A program made the translations under genes and the position numbers. The notes beneath the pieces are model-generated. The model was given only the letters and a program-made list of their open reading frames with translations. It had not been told where the DNA came from and did not search any database. DNA of 64,000 nucleotides from Pampus argenteus (lineage: Eukaryota > Chordata > Actinopteri > Scombriformes > Stromateidae): the NCBI GenBank assembly GCA_036937835.1, contig CM072880.1:17070001-17134000 (forward strand), in the 5' to 3' direction. Below, one piece after another: positions 47,301-59,884 of this stretch (position 1 is the stretch's first letter; each line of letters opens with the position of its first letter).

Positions 47301-50300
47301 GAAAAAAAGGTTGAAAAGCTGCCGTGTCTGTTCTGCTAAAAGTGACTTCCATATGTGTCTTTAATTAAGAAAAATATACTAGAAGGAATAAATTGATAAC
47401 CTTTCCTTAATATCATAATCTTGGCCAAAATAGTAGGTAAATCCCAGCTTCAGACAGCTTCGAGACATTTTAATTTGAATGTGTGAATCTAAACAAAATT
47501 AGGGAAGTAGAGGTCCAGTTAGCCATCACTGTCTTTCTCTTCCTTGTGTCCTGTGTTTTCATTTACATGTTCATTTATCACCCTCACTGCTTACTGTAAA
47601 TCATGTATCTATTATTTGTTATGAGGTTATGTAGGTAATTGATATGTAGTTTGATGTTATCAATACAAAGTCAATAGCTAAATCATTCCATGAGATCGGT
47701 ACGATTTGGACTTTGACATTTTTAGATCTATTTGATTTTTTCATATTTAAGAACATACTACTTCAGGCATCAAATCCTTATAATTATTGGTTTATCATTA
47801 ATATATGATATAGACACTATGAATCTTCAACTCTGCTATGGAAACTATGGAAGCTGTCTGAATATGATTATAAAATTACTTGTAATAAAAATATTATGAA
47901 TATTAAAAATTTTGCTATTTATCAGCTGTCCTCTCACTTATTCAATAACTGCAAATATAAAAATTATATAAAATCTCACATTTGTGTTGAGACTATGGTA
48001 ATGGGGGTGTAGAGACAAATACAGATTAACATATAAATAATTGTTTTTTTACTCTCAAATTCACTGTAAGATTTTCTATAGACATTGCATTTCATTATGT
48101 AACCATTTAAAGACAGTAGATATACATTTTAATTGAACTGAGTTTTGCAGCATTAACCAAATTGCAGGAAAAAATGACAATAACAACATCATAGCATACA
48201 TTCAAACTGACTGAATAGGTAATCAAAATAAAACATATAACTATTTTCCACCTTAAACTTTGGTGCTCTGTGTTTTATGTTATGGTTTAGATCAGGATGG
48301 TTCAGTCATATCATAAATTTATGGGCTTTTCCAGAATTGTATGTTACCCCTGATCTCAACCGTAACATAGTGTCCAAAGTTTAACGTGAAATAAATCTAA
48401 TAATAATGAGACCAATTGTGAAATTATGGGCTGTTAGTAATAACTTTTGAAATAACATTTTGGCCAATAGCTGATTGACCATCATGTCATTTTGTTAAAA
48501 GATGTTAAAAACACAATCTCACAACCCGATATGATCAAACAAGTAACAGACTAGAGTGTGACGGGGTTATGATTCTCAAGATGCCTGTTGCTATATATGT
48601 GGGGAATAACAAGACAGCACATGACATGCATGAGGTTAGAAAATTATATTATATATATATATATATATATATACAGTTGAAAATGTTCACAAAGTTTTCA
48701 GTCTTTATTACATATAACAGTGTTGATGACCATGATATCACAATATAAATCACTAAAGACATATATGATGTCACTTCCTGTACATGATATCACTTCCTGT
48801 AGATGATGTCACGAAAAGATCAGTTCATTATTTTGTATATTATCTTTATGAGGGGGGGGGGGGGGTGAGTTGTGCACATTATGACTTCATGTCATGGCAG
48901 TTGAAATATCTTTGATTATCCCTTTACAACATTAAGGCAGAAACATCAGTTGTATTTATTGTTTTTTTATCGCTGTACATTTTTGTGCTTCTTATTCATT
49001 TATTCCTGTTTGTAAATCAATTTACTTCTCAGGGACATTAAGCCCAACACATACTGTAGATTTCAATCTACAATGCTATGTAATTAGGAATATGTAGAGA
49101 AAGAAAATCCTGGTACATGGTTCTTCGTTGGCAGTATGTCTAAGGCCTGACATGGACGATTTGACTGTGATTGAAACCGAACAAAGCAGCTAAAACAAAT
49201 ATCCATGCATTCATTTCACTACAAGTCCATTATTCCAGACACCTAAATGTCAAAAAACCCACCTATAATTTTAAATGGTAATTCTGGTAATATGTGTGGG
49301 GGCAGCAGGGGGGAATTACAGGAAAGGTATTTTAATGCACTTATTTATCAAATTAGTCCAATCGTGATGCAAAAAGGCTTGTGGTTCAAAGGATATTCTT
49401 TTTTTTTTTTTTTTTTTTTTTTTTTTGATTTAGTGACAAATAAATCTGTATCCAGTTTCTGTATCTGTATCAGATTATACTCAGTAAATTGTAAAATTTG
49501 CCTAACCCTGGCTGCAAACCACTCCTTAAACACCCTCATTATTGAGACTGCCCTCAGTATCCATTTAATCCCTAACACAAGAATAGATACTGTTTGTATT
49601 TCCCTCTTACAGTTATGCAAGAAATGACTGTGAGCAAAGGCGCTGTAACTATTATGGCGTTGTCTTTTCAGCTACAGACCTTTACGAAGAGGTTGGTATG
49701 ATTGGTTGGGTATCCAGTCTCTGAATTTGACACCAGACTGCTGTTGGCATTCCGTGTTTTACCAACAGACACTGGACCTTTATCTTTCCTTAACCTCAAC
49801 CAAGGCATTTTCAGCTACTGGCTCTATGAATGGCAATGTTGGTCAATCGGTTCACCACCGGGTCAGTTGGTCCAATACTTTAGCCCACACTGAAATATCT
49901 CAGTCAACTAACTCAACTATTTGACAGATTGAAATTTTGTATAAACATTCATGGTTCAGAGATTCATATAACTGAGTTTTCCTATAGTGTTACCAGCAGG
50001 TTTAAATTTTTGTAATGTCTTTGTGTAATTTCTTCATAACTATTAGCTGAGGCATAATTTCTAATAGGGATGGGTGGACATGCCCGTTTCTGTCCCCCCA
50101 CATTTTTTAACTGCAAAAATCATTCTTAATGCGCTACTGTTTGTCCAGCAATCAAATTCTGGATGAAAATATGAATAGGCATCAGAAAGACATCAGTGAC
50201 AGGTTGTTTTTGTTTGTGTCTTGGACTCCGACATGCAGACATATTTCACAGGGTTTTAAATTTTGCTGCAGCTAATGAACTGCTGTCAGCTTCTAACGTG

Positions 50301-50999
50301 AAAGAATGACTGAATGCTAATATTTAAAATCTCTATATGGTGCTTTGTTTGAAATATGACTCTTACTGCACAGCATTTGTTAACAGACTTTATTCCTGCA
50401 TCAGGTTCAGCTGTCTAGTGGCAGCAGGGACCTGCTGCATTTTGCAGTTCTGATAAAAAATGGAATCGGTACTTGAGAACTTGAGGGCCGATTCCATATT
50501 ACATACAAGTATAACCAATGTTCATAATAAAGATACTACACACTAGAGTAGCTAACATATTCACTGACAGTGCTCTTATATATACATGTAAGTACTGACA
50601 GTGACTTGTCATATTGTGTATTGTTTGGTACATTTCATATATGTTTGTTGTGATTAAAGTTGCAAATGACACAGTATAGCTATATAAATAGTGCCACACT
50701 AATGCACCATAGATCTGTTAATCGTATTCTTAGAAAAAATATCCATAACTGAATAATTAAGCATGCCAAGTTCAATAAAGTTATGGGTTAAATAATACAG
50801 AAAATAAGGTAACTTTTTGTTGTGCATAATATACTATTCTGTCAGAATTTAGCATGATGAGCATCTAAATTTGTCCTGGATTTTGTTTAGGTTACCATAG
50901 TCTCTAAATGCAGAAATACAGGAAATGGGATTCAAATAAAATATGGTACAGTAATTCATATTACTGTAAGGACTATTATATCAAAATATTAAAGTGATT
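44381..50999. other. Long gene-free interval right of mir-137
   Basis: No gene recognised. Notable simple repeats are (CA)n 45712-45734, (GA)n about 47038-47070, (AT)n about 48645-48673, a run of about 14 G near 48852-48865, and about 28 T at 49399-49426. Three copies of a 'gatgtcacttcctgta'-like unit lie at about 48768-48813. Confidence 0.5.
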
Positions 51000-51012
51000 G
51001 AACATTGAACTA
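51000..51012. repeat. Target-site duplication GAACATTGAACTA, left
   Basis: The 13 bp are repeated exactly at 51332-51344, flanking the 5S-derived retroelement. Confidence 0.9.
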
Positions 51013-51331
51013 GTCAGCATACCACCCTGAACACGCCCGATCTCGCCTGATCTCGGAAGCTAAGCAGGGTCGGGCCTGGTTAGTACTTGGATGGGAGACC
51101 GCCTGGGAATACCAGGTGCTGTACCCCCTTCCCATGGGCCCACCACCCATGGGAGGGGTCTAACGGTGCGAAGAGAGATGGGCGGCAGTCGGAGGCGGGG
51201 ACCCTGGCGGTCCGACCCCCGGTTGCAGAAGCTGGTTCTGGCAGAAGTGGCTGGGGAGAGGGAAGTCTGTGCTTCCCTGCTGAAGTTGCTGCCCCCGCGA
51301 CCCGACCACAGATAAGCAGAAGAAGACGAAC
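51013..51331 (+). mobile_element. 5S rRNA-RTE chimeric SINE
   Basis: A 319-bp insertion. Its first about 109 bp (51013-51121) are a near-complete 5S rRNA sequence with a small deletion close to the start; the internal RNA polymerase III promoter is intact (AAGCTAAGCAGGGTCG box A region, GGCCTGG, and GGATGGGAGACCGCCTGGG box C region). It then joins sequence resembling the 5' leader of teleost RTE LINEs ('ggcggcagtcggaggcgggg', 'ccccggttgcagaagctgg') and the RTE 3' tail ('ggctggggagagggaagtct', 'gcgacccgaccacagataag'), ending in a short CGAA repeat. Exact 13-bp target duplications prove retrotransposition. It is not a working 5S gene at a 5S array, because it is single and fused. It resembles the SINE3 concept (5S-derived), but with an RTE tail. 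Confidence 0.9.
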
Positions 51332-51344
51332 GAACATTGAACTA

Positions 51345-51895
51345 ATTGAATGGATTATAATGTATTAGCACTTGGGTCTGTTACCATGGCACCAAATGAG
51401 TTGCATTAATATAAACATAGTTATTGATTATAATATGATCACTGCTGTTTAGCTCTTGAAATTATTCAATCTCATTTATACTAATATAAAATCCTGCAAT
51501 TGGTCCATTTACTTGGAAGCAGATTTAGACCCACCTTATTCAGGATTCGTGTTGTTTAGTGTGGTTGCTAGACAGGATTTGCTTCTTCTTTCCCAGTCAC
51601 ATTTGACCAATGAGAAAAGGTTCTTACCTAACATTTAGTGATGCAGATTGTTTTTCTTGGATTTGTTACTGTGTGAAAACAAACTAAACTGAGAGGAAAA
51701 CACAACTTTGCCAAATACATTTAGGGATTTCACCAGAACAAACCAAGGTTTGAAAACTATATGCTATAAACTAAAACAGCCACAACTGCCCACTGACTGA
51801 ACTTAGTATAATAGTATGTCATTCAGAGCACCTGACTGTTGATTTTGTTGGAAATTTGAGTTATTTTAATAATGATGTTAGTGATATTGCATTCC
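51345..51895. other. Anonymous intergenic DNA
   Basis: Nothing recognised. Confidence 0.5.
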
Positions 51896-52700
51896 ATAAT
51901 TAATCTCCTGCTATAACAGGCTATAACAGGCAAGATGGGAGGGCTTCCACAACATGGCAGTGTCCACATGCTTTTGGCCAAACACATGATTATGAAAATA
52001 GAGGAAACCTGAAGAATTAAAGACTAGATTTGGAGAATTTATGTCCAGAAAGTCCTGATGGAGGAGTCTCAAAGCAAATGACAACGCTATTGGGGTTTCA
52101 CAGAATAATACCGAGCTAAATCTACTGGAAGAAGTCCACAAGAAGCTGAATGATTTTGAAGAGCAGGCATCCAAACTGAGGATGCCAAAGAGGTCCTTCA
52201 AGTCTAGGAATAGGAGTTGGAGGGTAAACTCAGTGCTGCGCTTCAGCACGAAATAGCTAAGAACCAGATGGGGACTGCCCTTTTGGAGTATGAGGGTCAC
52301 TCTAGAGTGGATTTCCTGGAATGAGACTTGAAGTGGGTCAGATGGAAAAAAGCAGAAATATCTAGAAAACCCAGGGTTCTCTTGTGGTTCGGGTGGAGGA
52401 GCAGAGAAATGAGAACAGCAACACAGCAGCCGCCTTGATGGTGGCAGAGATCTGGAGATCAATCGCCTCCAGCTGCAGAAGAAGATTGAAGGAGCTGGAG
52501 AAAAGCCTCACGTCTAGCTCAGCTGGAGCAACTGAACACTAACACACAAAGATTACGGCTATCCCTCAAGAACGCAGAGGATCAGATGGAGATTATCTCC
52601 AGTGGCAAACAACACCCTTCCTGAAAACTACAGAGGTCAGCCCAACTTCGCAGGAGAAGAAGCTGGAACAGACAAAGAAGCTGTAATGTAGAAAATGTTT
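51896..52700 (+). pseudogene. Decayed coiled-coil protein coding fragment
   Basis: Short plus-strand blocks in different frames look like pieces of one alpha-helical, heptad-rich protein: LLEEVHKKLNDFEEQASKLR near 52117-52180, ELEGKLSAALQHEIAKNQMG from 52214, and LEQLNTNTQRLRLSLKNAED near 52523-52585. Stops and frameshifts separate them, and no introns are visible between the blocks. This suggests an old processed pseudogene or retroelement-borne sequence. I do not recognise the family. Minus-strand frames here are shadows. Confidence 0.45.
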
Positions 52701-54497
52701 AAGAGAAAGTGGCTCACAAGACAACCCATGCCTGGACCCGGCACTAGAAGAAAATTTACACGTATGCATGTTCACTTTCACCAAAGACCTTCATTTAAAT
52801 TTAAATGCACATACGGAACTATGCAATCTGTGCAAACATTTTAGAACTACAAGTAAAGTGAGGATGCTTTAAAAAAATAATGCTATGAATAGTTTTTATT
52901 AATCAATGAACTTCAAAGTTCATTTAAATAATAGCAGCACAATATGGTAAAATTACATATGTCAGTAGACTTATTAGACACCTATTTTGCACAGCACTTT
53001 TAAAGTCTGAATCAAAAATATGTATATCTTTGTGATAAATATGGTGTATTTACATTATTAATTCAATATGTTTACATCATAACCAAGCAAAATTATCATA
53101 CTAAATTGGTATCCCTGTTACTGGAGCCTTATAGATAGGAGACACATCAAATAAGTAAGCATTTGCAATAGCTTGTCTGTAATTCAGCCTCTGTATTATA
53201 ATGGAGCCTCGGCAGACATCCTGTTAATGAGTAACATCGGCCCATGCCGTAATACCAAGGAGCTCAGATGCTACGCTAACAAGCAGCAGTCTGCAAGTAG
53301 AGGCAGAGCTGCCCCGTTGTGGGTTGCCAATCGGTGACCTCTGGCCTTGATTCACAGAGCTTTGCATAACTAGAACCTCCACCTGGGTTTCTGATGCTAC
53401 TTGTGGTTGAAGAGGTCAGTGGGATGAAGGAGGAGGTTATCATGTGCAGAGCCTTAGACATACACAAGGACACACAGGAACAAAGCTGGTTCTCTGGTAG
53501 TTTTAATGATAACATTCTGAGATTTTATCATTAAACTGTTACATGTTGAGATAAATGCAAGAGTATATAAGCATATGTATTTAAATGGATTAGCTTTTTG
53601 TAAGGGCAGGGTGATGTTGTGTCATAGCTTCTTTCATCAGAGTCAAACCTATGATGCCGTACAAATGCTAATCCTGACCTGCTCCTTTAATGCTGATTTC
53701 TTTATTGCTTTTTAATCAACCTTTATAGTGAATAGTGCTTAAAGAAGAGTACATTTTTCCCTTCATTTAAAAAATATAGTAAAACATAGAATTGGTTTCT
53801 AACAAATTTGCTTTTGTAAAATGTATATATGACAGAGCCACTACAGTAGGCGAGAATTTCAAGTTTTAGATTTTAGTTTTGAATACCAAGACAACAGTCA
53901 CCAATGTTCAACATCACAACTGTATGTTTGTCAAGGGGACAATGACAAATGTTGAGAAAGTGAAAATGTGAGAGTATAATTAAGAAGGAGTAACTCACGA
54001 CCAAACACAGCTGCTAGTCTGCTTAATGTCTATTTAATCTATACAACCAGTAACTTCAGTTCATTCAGCCTTACTTTTACTTTTTTTACTGCCTTCATGA
54101 CACAGTGCCAGACTCTGTAGATTTTACAAATGCATGTGTTTGAAAAATGCATAAAGCAACAAAGAAGCAAGTTGTTTTCTACCACTTTCAAGAAGCACAC
54201 AAATCCTACTTCCCCCTCCTTCATCCTGCCTGTCGATGCAGCCTGGAGAGAGTTATGGTGCAAGCGTCGCTATTTACGTCCAGAAGGTAGACGAGCTTCA
54301 GAGAGTGGGCGGACAGCCGGGGAGTGCTTCCGTGCTTATTTGTGTCCAAACTGTCCATATATTGACCAGGAAGATTGACCTCTACCAGCTGCTGTAAGTC
54401 CCGAGCATCTCTCTCTCTCTCTCTCTCTCTCTTCCCTCAAATGACCATCAGCTCGAGGACTGTTTGCTGGGTCAGGGTCAGTCATTAGTGGAGAGGC

Positions 54498-54534
<37 letters not shown>

Positions 54535-54820
54535 TTAGTGTGTGATGGCTATAAACCAAAAAGCAAATGAAGGGCTGTGACCGGGGGCGATCCTTGGGAG
54601 AGGCAGTCAGGCCTGCAGCTACTGGCAGGCATTTTTCAGACTGAATTAGAGAGGCCTAATTATCAATCCAGCCTGCCCTGACTGTGTGACTTATGCAACA
54701 TATACAGGACCTCAACAGGATAAAACAAGATGAAACTTTAACGATTCTTGTGAGGAAATGTGATAGTTGTAACAGTTAAATAACTAGAGCAAACAAAATC
54801 AGAGTTTATGTAAATAAAGG
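52701..54820. other. Anonymous DNA with (CT)n and (TG)n
   Basis: No gene recognised. (CT)n at about 54412-54432 and (TG)n at about 54499-54531. A CpG-containing patch with a plus-strand GTAAGT donor-like site (54260-54400) could be part of an exon, but no frame supports it. Confidence 0.5.
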
Positions 54821-54825
54821 AAGGG
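54821..54825. repeat. Target-site duplication AAGGG, left
   Basis: AAGGG is repeated at 61003-61007, right after the other LTR; 5 bp is usual for BEL/Pao elements. Confidence 0.85.
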
Positions 54826-55298
54826 TGTAGCTCCTCTCGGTAGTGAAACATGAGACCCAAGATCATTTTTATAAAACAGGGTTTATTCCGTCATAGAGCG
54901 ACCCAGACAGACCCGTGAGAACTGAAGCAAAGGAAAGTAACAAACAATCATGTAAATTAATATGCTAATGCAGAGCTTGTAGCTTAATGCAATTACACAA
55001 TACACCAAATAAACGCACCTCGTAGGCTGCACACTACCAAAGGGCTGAATCTTGTCTTTCTTCTTTCTTTGTCTTTTTTGTTTACGTTTAACGTTGTAAC
55101 TCTTTATATTAACTTTACTTGTGTGTGTGGAGACAACCTGTCGTACAGTTTCTCCCTTGCCATGCTCTGCCAGGTGTTGTATCATTAAAGGGGTACTGTG
55201 TAGGAACAAAAAACAAACAATGAGCCCGCTTCACTGAAAAGTAGGTAGGAACCAAAATTAAATAAGTAAGAATGCATTAACTGACGTGGGCAGTTACA
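54826..55298 (-). repeat. 3' LTR of BEL/Pao element
   Basis: 473-bp LTR on the left; 3' copy for the minus-strand element. A 108-codon frame inside it (54883-55209) recurs in the other LTR and is not supported as a protein. Confidence 0.9.
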
Positions 55299-56404
55299 CT
55301 CCCACCAAATCACAAGTGATTTCTTAGAACGACTTATGGGAAATATATACTGTATATGATCGTCACTTTAAATATTATCATGTAACAAAACTATAATAAA
55401 TAGATAAGCATAGCTAATACCCTGAGAGTGATGATGGTACACTGTGGTCTTTAGTCTGCTTCCAACAATGTGACCGTCTTCTGAATGGGCCTCTCCAAGT
55501 AGACTGGTTTGGAGGTGCGTCTTCCCATTTTATCCAGCGTTGGATCACTGAGCAACAACTTGAGTGTTCTCACTCTCCCATCCTTCCCAGAATGAACTTG
55601 CATGACCTTTGCCAACTTCCACTTGTTCTGTGGTATCCCATCCTCCTTCAGAAGGACAATGTCATTGATATGTGCATTCCTGCGGTCCTTAGTCCACCTT
55701 TGTCTATTTTGGAGATTTAGGAGATACTCCTTCTTCCAACGTGACCAGAAGTTGTTGGCCAGGAGTTGAACTCTACGCCATCTCTTCTGGAGGTAAAGGT
55801 CTTCCCTGATGAACTTTCCAGGGGGAGGTGATATGATTGTGGACTTCATTGTCAGAATGTGGTTTGGTGTCAATGGCTCTGGACTGGATGAATCATTCAG
55901 GTTGTAGTAGTCGTAGTCAGCGGTCTGCTATTCACTACTGCCATGACCTCATACAAGAATGTTCGTAGAGAGGAGGAGTCAAGCTGTTTGGCAGACTGTT
56001 CTAGGATAGACATCAAAACACTTCTGATGGTGCGGATCTGTCTTTCCCAGACTCCGCCCATGTGGCTTGAGCTTGGGGTATTAAAGATGAACTCACAACC
56101 CCTCTCCTTGAGTTCCTCTTGATCCATCTCTCTCAATGCTTCCGCAAACTCTCGCCTTGCACCGACGAAGTTCGTCCCCTGATCGCATCTTATCTGCCGC
56201 ACTGCTCCACGAATGGCAATGACTGAACGCAGGGCGTTAATAAATGCATCAGAGGTCAAGTCATTGAGCATTTCAATGTGAATTGCTCTGGAGCACATAC
56301 AGGTGAGTAACAGTCCATACCTCTTTAACTCTTTTCTTCCTTCCTTGATGTAAAATGGACCGAAACAATCCAAACCACAGAAAGTGAATGGTGGTGTAGC
56401 TTCT
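55299..56404 (-). pseudogene. BEL/Pao integrase core and C-terminus
   Basis: Two frames, 55897-56373 and 55451-55873, separated by a frameshift near 55900. The first encodes the DDE catalytic core: MDCFGPFYIKEGRKE (first aspartate), IRCDQGTNFVGARREF (second aspartate) and MGGVWERQIRTIRSVL (glutamate). The second encodes the BEL-type C-terminal region (NFWSRWKKEYLLNLQNRQRW, INDIVLLKEDG, GRVRTLKLLL). The catalytic residues are preserved, but the enzyme is interrupted upstream by a stop at 56405-56407. Confidence 0.88.
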
Positions 56405-56406
56405 GT

Positions 56407-58359
56407 TCAGTCTACAGGAAGGTCTGACATCCTTTGTTGTTCCGTACCTCTTCTATATTTCCTGCACTTAGTGCACTTGTAGATGTGGGATGAGACCAGG
56501 TTGCTGCATCCGAGGATCCATATGCTGTTGGCACAGAGCTCATTCGTGGTCATTCCCCGGCCTTGATGGTGTACTCTTTCGTGATAGTGCTTGACCAGCA
56601 ATGATGAGATGTGACTGTCTCTTGGAAGAACCGCTGGGTGCTTTACATGTGTATGTAAGGCAGCATGAGTCAAACGGCCTCCAACTCTGATGATACCTTG
56701 GTCATCCAGGAATGGATTTAATTTATGCAGCTTGGACTTTGGTTGTGTCTCCTTGTGATGCTGAAGACACTGGATTTCTTGAGACAGGTTTGTTTCTTGA
56801 ACCATTTTTATTATGGCTATCTGTGCTTCTCTCCTTTCTTCTAAACTGGTGGCTTCACAGGACCGGGGCTTCAGGCCTTTGACTTCTTTAACAAGGCGCT
56901 TTAATCTGGCAATGGCTTTCACCAATCTTGACCAATCAGAGAACTTGTGTAGGCGAGCCAACAGTGACCTCACCTCCTTTGCTTGTATGTCATGAACTTG
57001 GGCTTTCTTGAGCTCTGGGTCACTACTTGGGATCTCTCCCACCTTGACATCTTCTGTTGGTAACTCTTTCTGCCAAAGCAGGTCTGGGCCTGTGAACCAG
57101 TTAGAGGTTGACAGCTGGTCAGCTGAGAGACCTCTTGACGCGTGATCTCCTGAGGTTCTTTCCACAAAGTCGGACTCCAGGACCTTAATGACATCTACAG
57201 GTGAGACTACTTCCTTGATCAGCGTTCTACAGACATAATGCACTTCACTTGTGACATCTGAAGCCAACTGACAATCTGGAGTGACTTGTTTCACAACAAC
57301 TTGGTGACTTACTTCTATTGCATCTCCATAATCAAGACAGAGGTTGCCATAGCCTACTATGCTCCAGCCCAAGTCTGTTTTCAGTCCGAATGGCTGATTT
57401 CCTTCACCAGGCATCACCTGTCTTGGAACGAGAGCTTGAGGACAGTTGTAGCCTATTAACAGGCCAATGTCACAACTTTGTTGAGGAGCTATCTCAGCTG
57501 GGATGTGTTCAAGGTGAGGCCAAACCTTAGCCGTCTCTGGTGTGGGAATATGTTCTCTGTTTGCAGGTATAACGTCTCTAGTGTATGTCACCGGCAGAGG
57601 TATTACCTTGTCTGAGTAGAATCCTCTTACTTGCAGACCAGTGACTCTTCGGCATGGCACAATTGTGTTCCTTGAAGCCATGGTGGACAGCCTTAACTGA
57701 ACTGGTTCATTTTTTGCATGCAGAGCCTTTGCAGTTTCTTCAAGAAGAAAGGTTGTGTCGCTCTGTGTATCTAGGAGCGCATACACAAGAATTTCACAAT
57801 CAGGCTCACTTGTGGCTGACACCCACACTGGGATGATAGTGGATGTATGAGTGTCTTTAATGTTCTGTATGACTCTGTTTGACGTTGCCTCGAACGAGGG
57901 TTTCATTGCCTTGTCTTGTCGCCATTCAGTGCCTTTGTCCCTTAGCTTGTCATAGTCACCTGCTCCATTAGCCTTTGTTAGCATCTTTGTTTCTTTAGTG
58001 CGATTGTCATGGAGGCAAGTTGGATGTTTTTTCTCACATATATTGCAGGTCTGTCTCCTTTCACAGTCTTTCGAGCGATGACCAGATTGCAGACAGCCGA
58101 AACACAACTTGTTTTCCTGTACAAACTTAACTCGTGCAGAGACAGTTTCCTCCATGAACTTATAACACTTCAGTAAATTGTGACCTGCCTTCTCACAGAA
58201 TACACAACTTATAACAGCAGTCCTTTCATCTGCATTTGTTGCAAGCACCTTTGCACCCGGACCTCTGTTCCTTGAGACCTTGATCTTATCGCTTTCACTT
58301 GGCTTTAGCGCATAGAGAGACGTTATTGGGTTGCAAGATTCTGGCTTCACGTGTGACAA
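56407..58359 (-). pseudogene. BEL/Pao zinc knuckles, protease and integrase start, RT deleted
   Basis: A 650-codon frame. Cysteine-rich knuckles CVFCEKAGHNLLKC (residue 52) and CFGCLQSGHRSKDC (86) close the Gag part. The protease has YALLDTQSDTTF (aspartate at 197), the DUF1758-type motif. After VLESDFVER (near 400) the frame jumps straight to HASRGLSADQL and NWFTGPDLLWQKELP, which in complete BEL elements lie after RT and RNase H. The integrase zinc-binding region follows (HYHERVHHQGRGMTTNEL ... CTKCRKYRR). Thus RT is absent while the frame is kept. Confidence 0.88.
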
Positions 58360-59884
58360 ATTTCACAAAGCTGCTGAAGCTTGGGAACTCGTGACTTTGC
58401 TCTTCCACTTCCATGACCTTTCTATTCCATCTAGAGGTCAGCCAATCTGGAAGTTTAGCAAGTATCTTCTGATTCTCATTACAGTCGTTGACCCTTGATT
58501 TGAGACATGGCTGTCTCACAGCTGCAGAGAAAGTCAGCAAGTTCTTGAAGTTCCACACTGCTCTTGGAGTTTAACTTGGGCCATGAATCAAGCTTGTCCC
58601 TGAAAGCTTTGGCGATGAGGAATGGATTGCCATATCGCTCTTCGAGGATGGTGCACGATAGGCTGACTCTGTGCCTAGCAGGAAATAGCTCTCTATGGCT
58701 TTCTTGGCTGTGCTACTCACATACTTTCGCAGGTAATATATCTTTTCTTCACCTGGTGTGTTCTTCCTGTCAATTAGTGTCTGAAAGGAAACCTTCCAAT
58801 CATTAAACCTGAGTGGATCACCACAGAATGTTGTTGGTTCAGGTATAGGAAGACGACTTGCACTGATGGACTCTGCAAACACTCTCACAAGAGCTGCTGT
58901 GCTATCTTCTCTCCCTATCAGTGCCATAGCTTGTGGTGGAGGCTGATGTTGAGACAGGTTACTTTCATCTTTAATTTCTTCCTTCAACTTCAAAGGGACA
59001 TTTTGATGAAGCAGTTGATCTATATCATCATCTGAGCATTCACTTTGCTCATACACTTGCTGTCGTGTCTTGGCAGCCTTTAACTTCCTTACTGTCTCTA
59101 ATCGTTCCACTTCTCTTCACTTGGCCTGTAGCACTCTTTGCATCTCTGCATTTTCAGCCTCAAGTCGTTCAAGTTCTTTGATATGAGCTTCTTTCTCTAA
59201 CAGTACCTGCAATTCAGCTTCATTGGCGGCGACTTCAGCAGCAGCTTCTTGTCTGTGAGCAGAATACTGGCTTGAGTGTCTGGATGTGACCCTTGAGTTG
59301 CTTCGAGAATGAACCGAAGACCTGGCGAACTTGGACTTGGTATGGTGAGAGATACTTGTCCTATCTGATGCTGCAGACTTAAACACAGATTCTCTCTCTC
59401 TCTCGTCTTGTTTTTTAATCTCTTGATCTTCATTAGCTTCTGTGGTTAGATGATCTTTAGCAGTTTTAATTATTGTCTTTGTTACTGCTTCACAGGTGTC
59501 GATTCTGCGACGTGTGTCCTGATCTGGAATGTCAATGCGTCTCAACTCTTCATAAACATCATTCAGTTCTCTTGCAGCATCGCTTACCTTTGTGATGTGT
59601 TCATGCAGCAGGCTGTTTGAGCATGCTCCACTCAGCACTCCTTTAGCATCCTTAATGATTGTCTTCCACTTATTGTAGCTCTTAATGAAACGGCGTTCAA
59701 CCCTTTTGACTTGCTCCTTGTGCAATTCTTGGCCTTTTTCCGTTAACCTGCGAGCTCTTTGACTTCTTTGTGGCTCTGGCGAAGAAGTGTGGTAAGCAGC
59801 TTCGATGCCTTCCAATGCTTGTGGTTGCATGTCTTCACCACCACCATTTCTGTCACTCTCAGAAAAGGATTCAATGTCTGACAT
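58295..59884 (-). pseudogene. BEL/Pao gag, broken
   Basis: Gag in pieces: 59117-59884 (charged, coiled-coil-rich start, with LEKEAHIKELERLEAENAEM), 58571-59110 (DUF1759-type capsid region, LPIPEPTTFCGDPLRFNDW) and 58295-58558 (KILAKLPDWLTSRWNRKVME). The first two share a frame and are separated by one TGA; a frameshift near 58650 separates the third. The start at 59884 is the first ATG after the leader. The next frame (from 58359) holds the zinc knuckles. Confidence 0.85.

Noticed and set aside
51013..51121. Functional 5S rRNA gene
   Set aside because: It is fused to LINE sequence, lacks a normal terminator directly after the gene, has a small deletion near its start and is flanked by target duplications.
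51080..51368. Frames of 74-93 aa over the 5S-derived element
   Set aside because: Open by chance in GC-rich SINE sequence; the segment is explained as a retroposed noncoding chimera.
54883..55209. 108-aa frame repeated at 60587-60913
   Set aside because: Explained by the two BEL/Pao LTRs; no protein motif.
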